17,414 nucleotides of DNA from Chloroflexota bacterium. Lineage in GTDB: Bacteria; Chloroflexota; Dehalococcoidia; SZUA-161. The position numbers and the translations under genes were made by a program. The first letter of the stretch is position 1. Each line of letters begins with the position of its first letter. Under the pieces are notes generated by a model that worked only from the letters and a program-made list of their open reading frames with translations, did no database searches and had not been told where the DNA came from. This document shows positions 1 through 7,192 of the stretch, one piece after another. The stretch spans positions 1 to 17,414 of the forward strand of contig QIGA01000111.1 in NCBI GenBank assembly GCA_003229915.1. Reading direction: 5' to 3'.

Positions 1-1182
1 GAGGTTCCCTACCCCCTGCCCCCAGCCCTGGCGGCTATAGACCCCAAGCGTCCTGACTCAGCCTATCCGTTTTCAGAGCTGGCAGGCGTAGGGGTCGCAT
101 TCAAGCTCCTGCAGGCGCTTTTCGGAGCAACCCACAGGGATGGGGATTGGGAGGATTTTCTGGACCTGGTTGCCCTGGGGACAGTCGCCGACATGGTGCC
201 CTTGGGTAGAGAGAACCGATACCTGGTGAAACGTGGGCTCGAGGTTCTTAACCGAAGCCAGAGGATTGGTTTGCAGGAACTGGTTCGTTGTGCCGGGCTG
301 GAGATGGGCAAACTCAATGAAGCCAGCATCGGATACGCGCTGGGGCCCAGGCTCAATGCAAGCGGAAGGATGGATCACGCGGTCACCAGCTACGAACTCC
401 TGATAACCTCTTCTCGAGAGCAGGCTCGTGAGCTTGCCACCACACTTGAATCAAACAATAGCGAGCGTCAGAGGCTGACCGCCGAGGTTTTCATCAACGC
501 GAGGGAGAAACTCCTCCTGGAGGGGATCGCTCAACCGCTGCTTATGGTTGGCGAAGCCGTTTATCCCCCGGGGGTGATAGGGGTGGTCGCTGGCAAGCTG
601 GCCGATGAGTTTTACCGGCCCGCTATTGTGCTTCGGTTGGACGGAGAGCAAGCCAGGGGCAGCGCGCGGAGCATCTCCGAGTTTGATATCCTTGCCGCCT
701 TGACTGAGTGCCGGGATCTGCTCACCCGCTTCGGTGGACATCGCCAGGCGGCAGGGTTCCTCATGCCCAGCGCTAACATGGATAAGCTACAGCAGCGGCT
801 CCTGGAAATAGCGGGCCGCGAACTGGCCGAAGTCGATCTGCGTCCTGCGATAACCATTGACGCCGAGATTCCTCTGTCTACTTTGAGCGGAAAGACCTTC
901 AAGCTCATAAGCAGGCTGGCGCCGTTCGGGCAGGCCAATCAGGTCCCCGCTTTTCTCAGCAGGAATGTGAAGCTGTTGGAATCGCGCAAAGTTGGCGCTG
1001 ATGGTGATCACCTGAAGCTCAAGCTTCGCGACGGCCAGATTGTCTGGGACGCTATCGCCTTCAACCATGGCGACCGGAAGCTATCCTCCCACCTCGACAT
1101 CGTCTACAATCTCAAGGAAGAGGACTGGAACGGAAGGCAATTCCTGCAGCTTAACATTATCGGCTTTCTCCCCTCATCTTGA
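1..1182 (+). CDS. recJ: RecJ single-stranded-DNA 5'-3' exonuclease, C-terminal part (5' end outside window)
   Basis: The frame is open from base 1 and ends at TGA 1180-1182, giving 393 codons of the C-terminal part; intact RecJ is usually about 560-580 residues. Visible landmarks, numbered from the first codon in the window, are LVALGTVAD (56-64), whose Asp is a metal ligand in the DHH domain, GPRLNASGRM (115-124), GGHRQAAG (245-252), which is the DHHA1 signature, and a C-terminal OB-fold-like stretch from about 275. RecJ degrades 5' ends of single-stranded DNA in the cytoplasm during recombination, mismatch and base-excision repair. The ATG at 193 is internal, because the upstream codons (YPFSELAGVGVAFKL) match the family. 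The N-terminal DHH motifs lie outside the window, so their integrity cannot be judged. The thermonuclease gene follows after 25 bp, probably on the same transcript. Confidence 0.93.
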   Translation, partial: EVPYPLPPALAAIDPKRPDSAYPFSELAGVGVAFKLLQALFGATHRDGDWEDFLDLVALGTVADMVPLGRENRYLVKRGLEVLNRSQRIGLQELVRCAGLEMGKLNEASIGYALGPRLNASGRMDHAVTSYELLITSSREQARELATTLESNNSERQRLTAEVFINAREKLLLEGIAQPLLMVGEAVYPPGVIGVVAGKLADEFYRPAIVLRLDGEQARGSARSISEFDILAALTECRDLLTRFGGHRQAAGFLMPSANMDKLQQRLLEIAGRELAEVDLRPAITIDAEIPLSTLSGKTFKLISRLAPFGQANQVPAFLSRNVKLLESRKVGADGDHLKLKLRDGQIVWDAIAFNHGDRKLSSHLDIVYNLKEEDWNGRQFLQLNIIGFLPSS

Positions 1183-1207
1183 ACTCAATTCCACAGAAAG
1201 CAGGCCT

Positions 1208-1663
1208 GTGAGGCAACTTCTGACATTTCTGTTCTTGATATCGATCACTGCCGTTCTCGTGGCCTGTGGCTCTGACACCGAAGGTCAGGTAAGGGTCGTT
1301 CGAGTTATAGATGGCGACACTATCGAGATCGCAGGGGGCGCCCGTGTCAGATACATCGGTATCGATACCCCCGAAGTTTACCCACTGGTGGAGTACTACG
1401 GCCCTGAGGCGTGGGCTAAGAACAGGGACCTGGTGGAGCGGAAGGTGATAACGCTGGAGAAAGACGTAACGGACAGGGACCGCTACGGCAGACTCCTTCG
1501 CTACGTCTATGTCGATGGCGTTTTTGTCAATGCCGAGCTGGTACGCCTCGGCTACGCTCAGGCCGTTTCATACCCGCCGGACACAAAGCACCAGGAGCGC
1601 TTGGTCCAGCTCGAGGAGGAGGCGAAAGAAGCTCGCAGGGGGCTCTGGGGGTATTCGCAGTAG
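1208..1663 (+). CDS. Thermonuclease-like (SNase domain) secreted lipoprotein
   Basis: A GTG start at 1208 gives 151 residues. I chose it because it begins a classic lipoprotein signal: Arg at position 2, a hydrophobic run to residue 18, and the lipobox LVAC with Cys20. The frame is open further upstream, but that part overlaps recJ out of frame and has no family similarity. The mature part is one staphylococcal-nuclease domain: VIDGDTIEI, VRYIGIDTPE and DRDRYGRLLRYVY supply the equivalents of the Asp, Asp/Glu and two Arg catalytic residues, and LGYAQA plus EAKEARRGLWG are typical of the C-terminal half. The family makes Ca2+-dependent cleavage of DNA or RNA. Here the enzyme would be anchored outside the membrane, so a scavenging or defensive role is possible (inference). 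The ribosome-binding site is weak (AGAAAGCAGG), consistent with read-through translation after recJ. Confidence 0.88.
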   Translation: MRQLLTFLFLISITAVLVACGSDTEGQVRVVRVIDGDTIEIAGGARVRYIGIDTPEVYPLVEYYGPEAWAKNRDLVERKVITLEKDVTDRDRYGRLLRYVYVDGVFVNAELVRLGYAQAVSYPPDTKHQERLVQLEEEAKEARRGLWGYSQ

Positions 1664-1668
1664 CGAGT

Positions 1669-1689
1669 CTCCGCACGATATTAGCGGAG
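1669..1689 (+). terminator. Short hairpin after the thermonuclease gene
   Basis: CTCCGC (1669-1674) and GCGGAG (1684-1689) form a perfect 6-bp stem with a 9-nt AT-rich loop, starting 5 nt after the TAG. No T-run follows, so intrinsic termination is only a possibility. A second perfect 7-bp hairpin, GCCCGTG/CACGGGC, lies at 1725-1745. Confidence 0.35.
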
Positions 1690-1822
1690 CATAAGCAATC
1701 CCCAAGGAGATTATTGCCGTGGGAGCCCGTGTCAAAACCACGGGCAAAACCTTGATCCGTGAGTCCAGATTCAAAAAGCCCACCTGCCAGGTGAATTTTC
1801 AAAGTTAACCACAAGTTCATCG

Positions 1823-1852
1823 TAATCCCCCTCCACTGGCGGGAGGGGATTA
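1823..1852. repeat. C-rich/G-rich palindrome (REP-like family member)
   Basis: TAATCCCC (1823-1830) is perfectly complementary to GGGGATTA (1845-1852), and the centre reads CTCCACTGGCGGGA. It has the same plan as the palindromes at 13363, 13411, 14711, 16265, 16374 and 17077: a CCCTCC-rich left arm, a tetra/pentaloop-like centre and a GGGAGG-rich right arm. It sits in the 279-bp spacer upstream of the antiporter gene. Confidence 0.6.
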
Positions 1853-1861
1853 AGGCAAAAA

Positions 1862-1905
1862 GGGTGGCCTGGAGAATTCGCTCTAGGCACAGTTGGAACC
1901 TACCC
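1862..1905. repeat. Truncated copy of the GGGTAGCCTGGAGC...CTACCC repeat
   Basis: The segment starts GGGTGGCCTGGAG, continues GCTCTAGGCA and ends AACCTACCC. It matches the element at 11130-11185 along both flanks, but about 12 nt forming most of the right arm of the central hairpin are missing. I found it by comparing the two spacers directly. It lies about 40 bp upstream of the antiporter start and may carry part of that gene's leader. Confidence 0.6.
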
Positions 1906-1942
1906 ATAATTTCTCAGATATCCTTCTTAGAGAAGGGAGAGG

Positions 1943-3637
1943 ATGAACGAGCTAGGCCTGCTGACGAGCATGGCGCTTGTTCTGGGGATTGCCCTCATTG
2001 GGGGCATGGCAGTGCGCCTTATAAGGCTGCCCGTTATCATTGGCTACCTCTTAAGCGGGATCATCATTGGGCCCTACGGGCTGGGGCTCGTCCAGGATGT
2101 CGAGAATGTCGAAACCCTGGCCACCATCGGGGTCGTACTTCTGATGTTCTCCCTGGGCATAGAGTTCTCCCTCAAAACCCTCAGACAGATAGGCAAGGTC
2201 GCCACAGTTGGCGGAGCCGCCCAGATTGTGACCACCGTGGCGCTGGGGGTGATGGTGGGCTGGCTCCTTGGCTGGCCGATTCGGGAGGCGATCTTATTCG
2301 GTCTCTTCATCTCCCTGAGTAGCACCATCATCGTGCTCAAGACCCTCATGGATCGTGGGGAATTGGGAAGCCCCCATGGGCGGGTGATGATCGGCATTCT
2401 CCTGGTACAAGACCTGAGCGTGGTTCCCATGATGATTGTCCTGCCGTCTTTAGAGGAATCGGGGATAGCGCTTCTGGGATCCCTGGGGTTAGCTGTCCTG
2501 AAAGCGGCTCTGTTTCTAGGTGCCATTTTTGTCCTGGGTTTTTGGGTGTTTCCCTGGTTCATGAGAAAAGCCGCAGAGGTGCGCTCACGGGAGCTTTTCC
2601 TCCTCACAGTAGTCTGCCTTGCCATCGGGGCAGCCTTCGGCGCTTATTACGCCGGGCTTTCGATAGCCCTTGGCGCCTTCGTGGCGGGACTGCTGGTAAG
2701 CGAATCGGTCTACGCCCATCAGGCCTTGGCCGACATCAGGCCATTGAGGGATATATTCGCGGTGCTTTTCTTCGTCGCACTGGGCATGCTGATCGATCCC
2801 AGCTTTGTAGCTGCTAACCCGGGAGAGGTCGGTGTCATTGTAGCGGCCATTGTGCTGGGCAAGTTTCTGATCACTTCTCTTGTCCCCAGGGTCTTCGGTT
2901 ATAGTGACAAGACTGTCCTCTTTGTGGGCAGCGGCCTTTTCCAGATAGGTGAGTTTAGCTTTATCCTGGCTGCCCTCGCCCTTGAACTGGACCTTATCTC
3001 CAACGATCTCTATTCTTTGACCTTGACTGCCGCGGTTATCACTATACTGCTGACCCCGCTCGCTATGAATGCGACCTCGGTACTCTATCACCGGCTCATC
3101 CAGTCCGAGAGAGGCTCCAGGTTCTTCGCCGGTAGGCTTGACCCGGTACCGCTGGACGAAGGGAAGCCACTTATGAACCATGTGGTGATCTGTGGCTATG
3201 GCCGGGTGTCCAAGAATCTGGGACGGGTGCTTGAGCGAAGAAAGTTCTCCTACCTTGTCATTGACATCGACCCCAGAGTTATCGATTCGGCTCGTGAGAA
3301 GGGGATTCCGTGTGTATATGGGGATGCGGGCAACTCTGAGATTCTGGCTCAGGCTGGGCTGGGGAGGGCCAGGGTTTTGGTGGTTACTTTCCCCGATCCG
3401 ATAGCTACCAAGCTGACGGTCGAGAACGCTCGCCGTATGAATCCCAGGCTCGATGTGGTGGCTCGCATTCATCGGGATGAGGACACTGAGGAGTTGAGAA
3501 ACCTTGGGGTCGCCGAGCTGGTACGCCCAGAGCTGGAGGCTGGACTGGAGATCATCCGCCACACACTGCATCGCTTTGGCCTGACCACCCAGGAGATTCT
3601 CTACATCGTTAACACTCTCAGGGAAGAGGAGGTCTAG
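1943..3637 (+). CDS. KefB/CPA2-type monovalent cation:proton antiporter with TrkA-N domain
   Basis: The protein has 564 residues from ATG 1943, with GGGAGAGG just upstream. Residues 5-385 are a chain of about 12 hydrophobic segments with CPA2 hallmarks: LPVIIGYLLSGIIIGP (29-44), SSTIIVLKTL (126-135) and LLVQDLSVVP (153-162), whose Asp157 is the transport-site Asp. Residues 412-530 form a Rossmann RCK/TrkA-N domain with GYGRVS (418-423) and the acidic strand end VIDID (439-443), which predicts NAD(H) binding. There is no C-terminal TrkA-C domain. The protein should exchange K+ or Na+ for H+ across the inner membrane, gated by nucleotide; the ion cannot be told from sequence. No KefF/KefG partner is adjacent, so glutathione gating as in E. 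coli is not supported. A 6-bp hairpin CCTTCT/AGAAGG (1922-1936) partly covers the ribosome-binding site. Two strong hairpins follow the stop codon. Confidence 0.92.
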   Translation: MNELGLLTSMALVLGIALIGGMAVRLIRLPVIIGYLLSGIIIGPYGLGLVQDVENVETLATIGVVLLMFSLGIEFSLKTLRQIGKVATVGGAAQIVTTVALGVMVGWLLGWPIREAILFGLFISLSSTIIVLKTLMDRGELGSPHGRVMIGILLVQDLSVVPMMIVLPSLEESGIALLGSLGLAVLKAALFLGAIFVLGFWVFPWFMRKAAEVRSRELFLLTVVCLAIGAAFGAYYAGLSIALGAFVAGLLVSESVYAHQALADIRPLRDIFAVLFFVALGMLIDPSFVAANPGEVGVIVAAIVLGKFLITSLVPRVFGYSDKTVLFVGSGLFQIGEFSFILAALALELDLISNDLYSLTLTAAVITILLTPLAMNATSVLYHRLIQSERGSRFFAGRLDPVPLDEGKPLMNHVVICGYGRVSKNLGRVLERRKFSYLVIDIDPRVIDSAREKGIPCVYGDAGNSEILAQAGLGRARVLVVTFPDPIATKLTVENARRMNPRLDVVARIHRDEDTEELRNLGVAELVRPELEAGLEIIRHTLHRFGLTTQEILYIVNTLREEEV

Positions 3638-3643
3638 CAGTAG

Positions 3644-3695
3644 CGTCGTGACAGGAGTCACGACGGAATATGCGTTGCCACTCCTGTGGCAACGC
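3644..3695 (+). terminator. Tandem perfect hairpins after the antiporter gene
   Basis: Hairpin 1 is CGTCGTGAC (3644-3652), loop AGGA, GTCACGACG (3657-3665). Hairpin 2 is GCGTTGCCAC (3672-3681), loop TCCT, GTGGCAACGC (3686-3695). The loops are complementary to each other. The outer flanks GTAGCG and CGCTAC also pair, so the block can refold into one long imperfect hairpin. It starts 6 nt after the antiporter stop codon and ends 35 bp before the his promoter. That position fits a terminator or insulator rather than an attenuator of his, although no T-run is present. It could equally be a small palindromic repeat. Confidence 0.55.
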
Positions 3696-3730
3696 TACCC
3701 CCGTGGCGAGGTAGGGTGGGGGTACCAGCG

Positions 3731-3759
3731 TTGAACAGCCCCACCAATAAGTGTAAAAT
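3731..3759 (+). promoter_or_regulatory. Sigma70-type promoter of the his operon
   Basis: TTGAAC (3731-3736), a 17-bp spacer and TAAAAT (3754-3759) match the -35/-10 consensus at 4/6 and 5/6. Transcription would start near 3766, giving a leader of about 26 nt before the hisZ ATG at 3792. No histidine-codon leader peptide and no T-box-like structure fit in so short a leader. Confidence 0.7.
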
Positions 3760-3791
3760 AGTGCCGAATTGGCTCGATGGGAGATACTAAG

Positions 3792-5024
3792 ATGAAGGTT
3801 CCAAGGTGCAAGGGTACGCGCGATCTAATGCCTCAGGACATGGCGAAATTTCGCCAGGTAGAGGCGGAATTCAGAAACTGCTGCTTCGGCTGGGGCTACG
3901 AGGAGATCCGGACACCCGCCCTGGAATACCTGCATCTTTTCACCTCCGCGGGAACGCTGTCTCCCGACATGCTGGGACGAGTTTACTCTTTTCTCGACTG
4001 GGACGGCTGGAGTGGGGAGCGGGTGGTGCTCAGGCCCGATGGAACCATTCCCGTCGCCCGACTCTACGTGGAGAACCTCCAGGACCTCCCGATCGCCAGG
4101 CTCTTTTATGTGGAGAACATGTTCGCCTTCGAGGACACAGATGAGAAGTCGCGGGAACGCTGGCAGTGCGGTGCTGAGCTCATCGGGGGACGCAAACCTG
4201 AGGGGGATGTCGAGTTGATCTCGCTGGCGCTGGAAGCCATGGCAAGGCTGGGTGTCGGCCCGCTTGAGGTCAGGCTAGCTCATGCCGGGCTGCTGAAGAC
4301 TGTCCTGGAAGAATTAGGATTGAGTGGGGAAGATAAGGCCGATGTTCTGGATCAGATCTTCTCCGGTAGTGTGGACGTGCTGGGCGATCTGAAGGGAAAG
4401 AACCCGGAAGTGGCGAAACAACTGCAACTACTGTTTGGTTTGAAGGGAGGGGCCCCCGGCTTCGTGGAGAACCTGAGGAGCGTTTTCTCCTTATCGATCC
4501 CGGCTCTTGAACCCAGCCTTGACGAGCTGGCCCGGATCGCTGGCCTGCTAACAGGCCTGGGCTATAACTACCAGATCGATTTCACTTCGGGGAGAGACTT
4601 CGAGTACTATACTGGCATCATCTTCGGATTTTACAGCGCGGGGCGGAGTCTGGGTGGAGGTGGTAGATATGACGAGCTGATTCCCCTGGTCGGAGGGAAG
4701 GATATCCGGGCCTCCGGTTTCGCCCTCGATCTCGATGAGCTCATGAACTCGATCAAGGAGCCTCCGCGGCGGGAAAGGATTCTGGTCAGGGCTAAGGATG
4801 ATGAAGGGCTCAAAGCCTCTCTCGAAGTCGCCCGTTTACTGCGAGACGCAGGCTACATCGCCGAGTTCGATTTGAGCCACGAAGAACCCTCCGGCTTTCG
4901 CTGGGTAGTCGATATGCGCAGTGGTGAGGGGGTCGAGCTGATCGATCAGGTCAGTGGCGAGAAGCGGCGGAAGTCCTCTCCCTCTGAACTGCTGAAGCTA
5001 ATTGAGGAGGTGCGGTGCAGGTAA
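3792..5024 (+). CDS. hisZ: ATP phosphoribosyltransferase regulatory subunit HisZ
   Basis: The start ATG 3792 (410 residues) was chosen over ATG 3777 because GGGAGA (3779-3784) sits 7 nt before it. The protein is a class II aminoacyl-tRNA-synthetase-like paralogue of HisRS: KGTRDLMPQD (7-16), the motif-2 region LRPDGTIPVARLY (80-92), RLFYVENMFAFE (103-114), FEYYTGIIFGFY (270-281) and the motif-3 region SLGGGGRYDELI (286-297). In the family, HisZ lacks synthetase activity and forms a complex with short-form HisG, activating it and transmitting histidine feedback. Immediate coupling to hisG (10-nt overlap, hisG GTG at 5015) identifies it as HisZ rather than HisS. The last 80 residues (from about 328) resemble a shortened anticodon-binding domain (ILVRAKDDEGLKASLEVARL) without the usual downstream strand motif. 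The site-specific tRNA-His residues cannot be assessed by eye. Confidence 0.88.
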   Translation: MKVPRCKGTRDLMPQDMAKFRQVEAEFRNCCFGWGYEEIRTPALEYLHLFTSAGTLSPDMLGRVYSFLDWDGWSGERVVLRPDGTIPVARLYVENLQDLPIARLFYVENMFAFEDTDEKSRERWQCGAELIGGRKPEGDVELISLALEAMARLGVGPLEVRLAHAGLLKTVLEELGLSGEDKADVLDQIFSGSVDVLGDLKGKNPEVAKQLQLLFGLKGGAPGFVENLRSVFSLSIPALEPSLDELARIAGLLTGLGYNYQIDFTSGRDFEYYTGIIFGFYSAGRSLGGGGRYDELIPLVGGKDIRASGFALDLDELMNSIKEPPRRERILVRAKDDEGLKASLEVARLLRDAGYIAEFDLSHEEPSGFRWVVDMRSGEGVELIDQVSGEKRRKSSPSELLKLIEEVRCR

Positions 5025-6427
5025 AGCTGGCCCTGCCCAAAGGGCCACTTCAGGACAGAACAGCGGCACTGCTGAAGAAAGCGGGCTTTGCCATCGGCGA
5101 TTACGGCGAAGGCTCGCGTTCCTATCGGCCGCAGTGCGCAGACTTCCCCGGTCTGTTCACCAAGGTGTTTCATGAGAAGGATATCGCCATTCAGGTAGCT
5201 ATCGGGAACTATGACCTGGGCATCTGTCGGCTCGACTGGATGGAGGAGCTGCTGGTCAAGTACCACAGCGATGCCCTGGTGAAGATCGGAGACCTGGGCT
5301 ATGGACAGCGATATCTCTATGCTGCCGTCGCCGGTTCTCCCGGAGCCGAATCGCTGGAGTCGCTGAGAAGCCGTTCGGAAAGCCTGCGCATCGTCAGCGA
5401 GTACCCTAACCTAGCGGAGTCCTTTGCCTTGAAGCAGCGGTTGCGGAGATTCCAGATATTCCCCGCCTGGGGGGCTGTTGGTGCCTACCCACCGGAGAAC
5501 GCTGAGGTGGCGATAATGACCGAAACCTCATCAGATAGACTTCGAGAGCAGGGGTTGGTACCGGTTGCGACAATCCTTGAAAGCAGCGCATATCTGGTGG
5601 CAAACAGAGACAGCCTGGCGAGGAAGGACTTGAGCCGCCTTTTGACAGCGCTCTCCTCCACTGATGCTGGAGACAACGACGCCGAGGCAGGTGCGGGCGT
5701 TAGCACTGAGACGGGAGCGCAGCGTTTGTTCATCGGCGAGCCTGTGATTTCTCTGGCACTGCCTGATGGCCACCAGCAGCCTCACACCGTCGATTTCCTG
5801 AACAGGGCTGGACTCAAAATCGATGGTTACGACGTAGGCAGACCGAGTCCCAGGCCACAGATCAGCGTGGATGGAGTCATGGTGAAGGTTGTCAGGCCAC
5901 AGGACATGCCCCTTAACGTGGCCAATGGCAACTTCGATCTGGCTATCACTGGCAGGGACTGGCTCAGGGATCATCGCTTCCGCTTCCCTTCGAGTCCGGT
6001 TGAGGAGCTGCTTGAACTTGGCTTTGGCAAGGTCAGAATTGTAGCTGTTGTTACACAGGGTATGCCGGTTGCGAGCACCGGCGATTTGCGAAAGTTGAAC
6101 CGGGACTCCGCACTGCGAGTTGCCTCTGAGTACACAAATATTGCCGATAAGTATGCCCATGACAACCATCTGACGCCATGCAAGATCATCCCTACATGGG
6201 GGGCGAGCGAGGCTTTCCTCCCGGAGGATGCCGATGTCCTCATCGAGAACACTGAGACTGGCTCAACCATCGCCAAACACAACCTTAAGATCATCGATAC
6301 CCTGTTCGAGTCCTGTGCCTGTCTCATCGGCAATTCCAAGGCCTTGGCGCGCCGTGACAAGAGAGAGAAGACATCACACCTCATTGAAGCTATGCGACGG
6401 GGTTTGGAGTCCCGCCCCGCTTCCTGA
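5015..6427 (+). CDS. hisG: Tandem two-domain ATP phosphoribosyltransferase (HisG-HisG fusion)
   Basis: A GTG start at 5015 with GAGGAGG 4 nt upstream gives 470 residues, against about 205-230 for short-form HisG. Residues 1-212 and 243-465 are two diverged copies of the HisG catalytic fold, joined by an acidic Ala/Gly/Asp-rich linker (213-242). Matching blocks are LALPKG (5-10)/LALPDG (247-252), GNYDLGICRLDW (64-75)/GNFDLAITGRDW (305-316), RIVSEYPNLAESFA (125-138)/RVASEYTNIADKYA (368-381), FPAWGAVGAYPPE (149-161)/IPTWGASEAFLPE (392-404) and MTETSSDRL (168-176)/NTETGSTIA (412-420). The C-terminal copy keeps the ETGST PRPP-loop and ITGRD. The N-terminal copy lost the Gly/Thr of that loop but keeps LPKG. 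HisG condenses ATP and PRPP in the first step of histidine synthesis. I infer that the C-terminal half carries PRPP chemistry and the N-terminal half acts as a structural or allosteric partner. There is no regulatory ACT-like domain, in line with HisZ dependence. Confidence 0.88.
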   Translation: MQVKLALPKGPLQDRTAALLKKAGFAIGDYGEGSRSYRPQCADFPGLFTKVFHEKDIAIQVAIGNYDLGICRLDWMEELLVKYHSDALVKIGDLGYGQRYLYAAVAGSPGAESLESLRSRSESLRIVSEYPNLAESFALKQRLRRFQIFPAWGAVGAYPPENAEVAIMTETSSDRLREQGLVPVATILESSAYLVANRDSLARKDLSRLLTALSSTDAGDNDAEAGAGVSTETGAQRLFIGEPVISLALPDGHQQPHTVDFLNRAGLKIDGYDVGRPSPRPQISVDGVMVKVVRPQDMPLNVANGNFDLAITGRDWLRDHRFRFPSSPVEELLELGFGKVRIVAVVTQGMPVASTGDLRKLNRDSALRVASEYTNIADKYAHDNHLTPCKIIPTWGASEAFLPEDADVLIENTETGSTIAKHNLKIIDTLFESCACLIGNSKALARRDKREKTSHLIEAMRRGLESRPAS

Positions 6428-6439
6428 GAAAGGAGCCTG

Positions 6440-7192
6440 TTGCCTCCGATTTGCCTCCATTTAGGGTTTGCCGAGGAAGCAATAGCCAGGTTGCGCCATC
6501 CTGTCGTGGAGCAGAATAGGGGGAGCTACTACCTTGGATCCACGGTGCCGGATATCCGTTTTTTCACCAGCGCCAGCCGCGAGGAGACACACTTCCTCAC
6601 ACTGGATCGCGAGGACGGCGCGAGTGGAGTGAAGCCCATGTTCGAAGCGCATCCCGAGCTTAGCGAGAATTCAAATCTGAGTGCCGCAACAAGGTCGTTC
6701 ATTGCCGGTTATCTGTCCCACCTGGTTACCGATGAAGCCTGGATCTACCGAATCTACCGCCCTTTCTTCGGCGAATCGTCGTCGCTCGCGGGTGAGCCGA
6801 TGGCTAATCTCTTCGACAGGGTGCTTCAATTCGAGCTTGACCGCCGTGAGCGGGTGAATAGCAGCAGCATTTCTCAGATTCGCCAGGAACTCATTGATTC
6901 GACCTCCGGAGTTGAAGTCGGTTTCATCGATCGCCTCAGCTTGAGCAGGTGGCGGGAATTTGTCTTTATGGCCACCACCAGGGGATTTCACTGGGATGAT
7001 TTCCGCCGCTTCGCAGAGAAGTACCTTGTCTGGATGCAGCAGATCGCTCCTGGGGAGTTGGAGACCTTTTTCGCATCTTTCGATGCCAGGCTGGAACAGG
7101 TCATAGGGATGGTTCCCGAGGAGCAGCTTCAGGCATTCCGCGAGCAGTCTATAGCCGATTCCGCAAGAGTCGCTGAGGAGTACCTGGGATGA
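6440..7192 (+). CDS. Zinc-dependent phospholipase C-like protein (PF00882-type), embedded in his operon
   Basis: A TTG start at 6440 is preceded by AAGGAG 4 nt upstream; no ATG or GTG fits the conserved N-terminus. The 250-residue protein begins CLHLGFAEEAI and carries spaced His/Asp residues typical of the bacterial Zn-dependent phospholipase C fold: His7, Asp38 in LGSTVPDI, His51, and GYLSHLVTDEAW (90-101) with His94 and Asp98. The fold is an all-helical metal-binding bundle. Neither a signal peptide nor a membrane segment is visible, so it should act in the cytoplasm, unlike secreted phospholipases C. It starts 12 nt after hisG and overlaps hisD by 4 nt (ATGA), so it is cotranslated with histidine genes. 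No known histidine step needs it. It could be a metal-dependent phosphohydrolase (for example the missing histidinol-phosphate phosphatase), but this is speculation. Confidence 0.72.
   Translation: MPPICLHLGFAEEAIARLRHPVVEQNRGSYYLGSTVPDIRFFTSASREETHFLTLDREDGASGVKPMFEAHPELSENSNLSAATRSFIAGYLSHLVTDEAWIYRIYRPFFGESSSLAGEPMANLFDRVLQFELDRRERVNSSSISQIRQELIDSTSGVEVGFIDRLSLSRWREFVFMATTRGFHWDDFRRFAEKYLVWMQQIAPGELETFFASFDARLEQVIGMVPEEQLQAFREQSIADSARVAEEYLG

Noticed and set aside
1040..1207. N-terminal extension of the thermonuclease frame into recJ
   Set aside because: The extension overlaps the recJ end out of frame and would bury the lipoprotein signal that starts at GTG 1208.
2585..3661. Long antisense open frame (358 codons) inside the antiporter gene
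   Set aside because: The plus strand encodes an unmistakable antiporter; the antisense translation shows no family motif and has the composition expected of a shadow frame.
3644..3766. His-operon attenuator or T-box
   Set aside because: The hairpins lie upstream of the promoter at 3731-3759, and the leader of about 26 nt is too short for either device; there is no run of His codons.
3777..5024. hisZ as a genuine histidyl-tRNA synthetase (hisS)
   Set aside because: It is directly coupled to a short-form hisG-type gene, and the C-terminal anticodon-binding region is short and degenerate.
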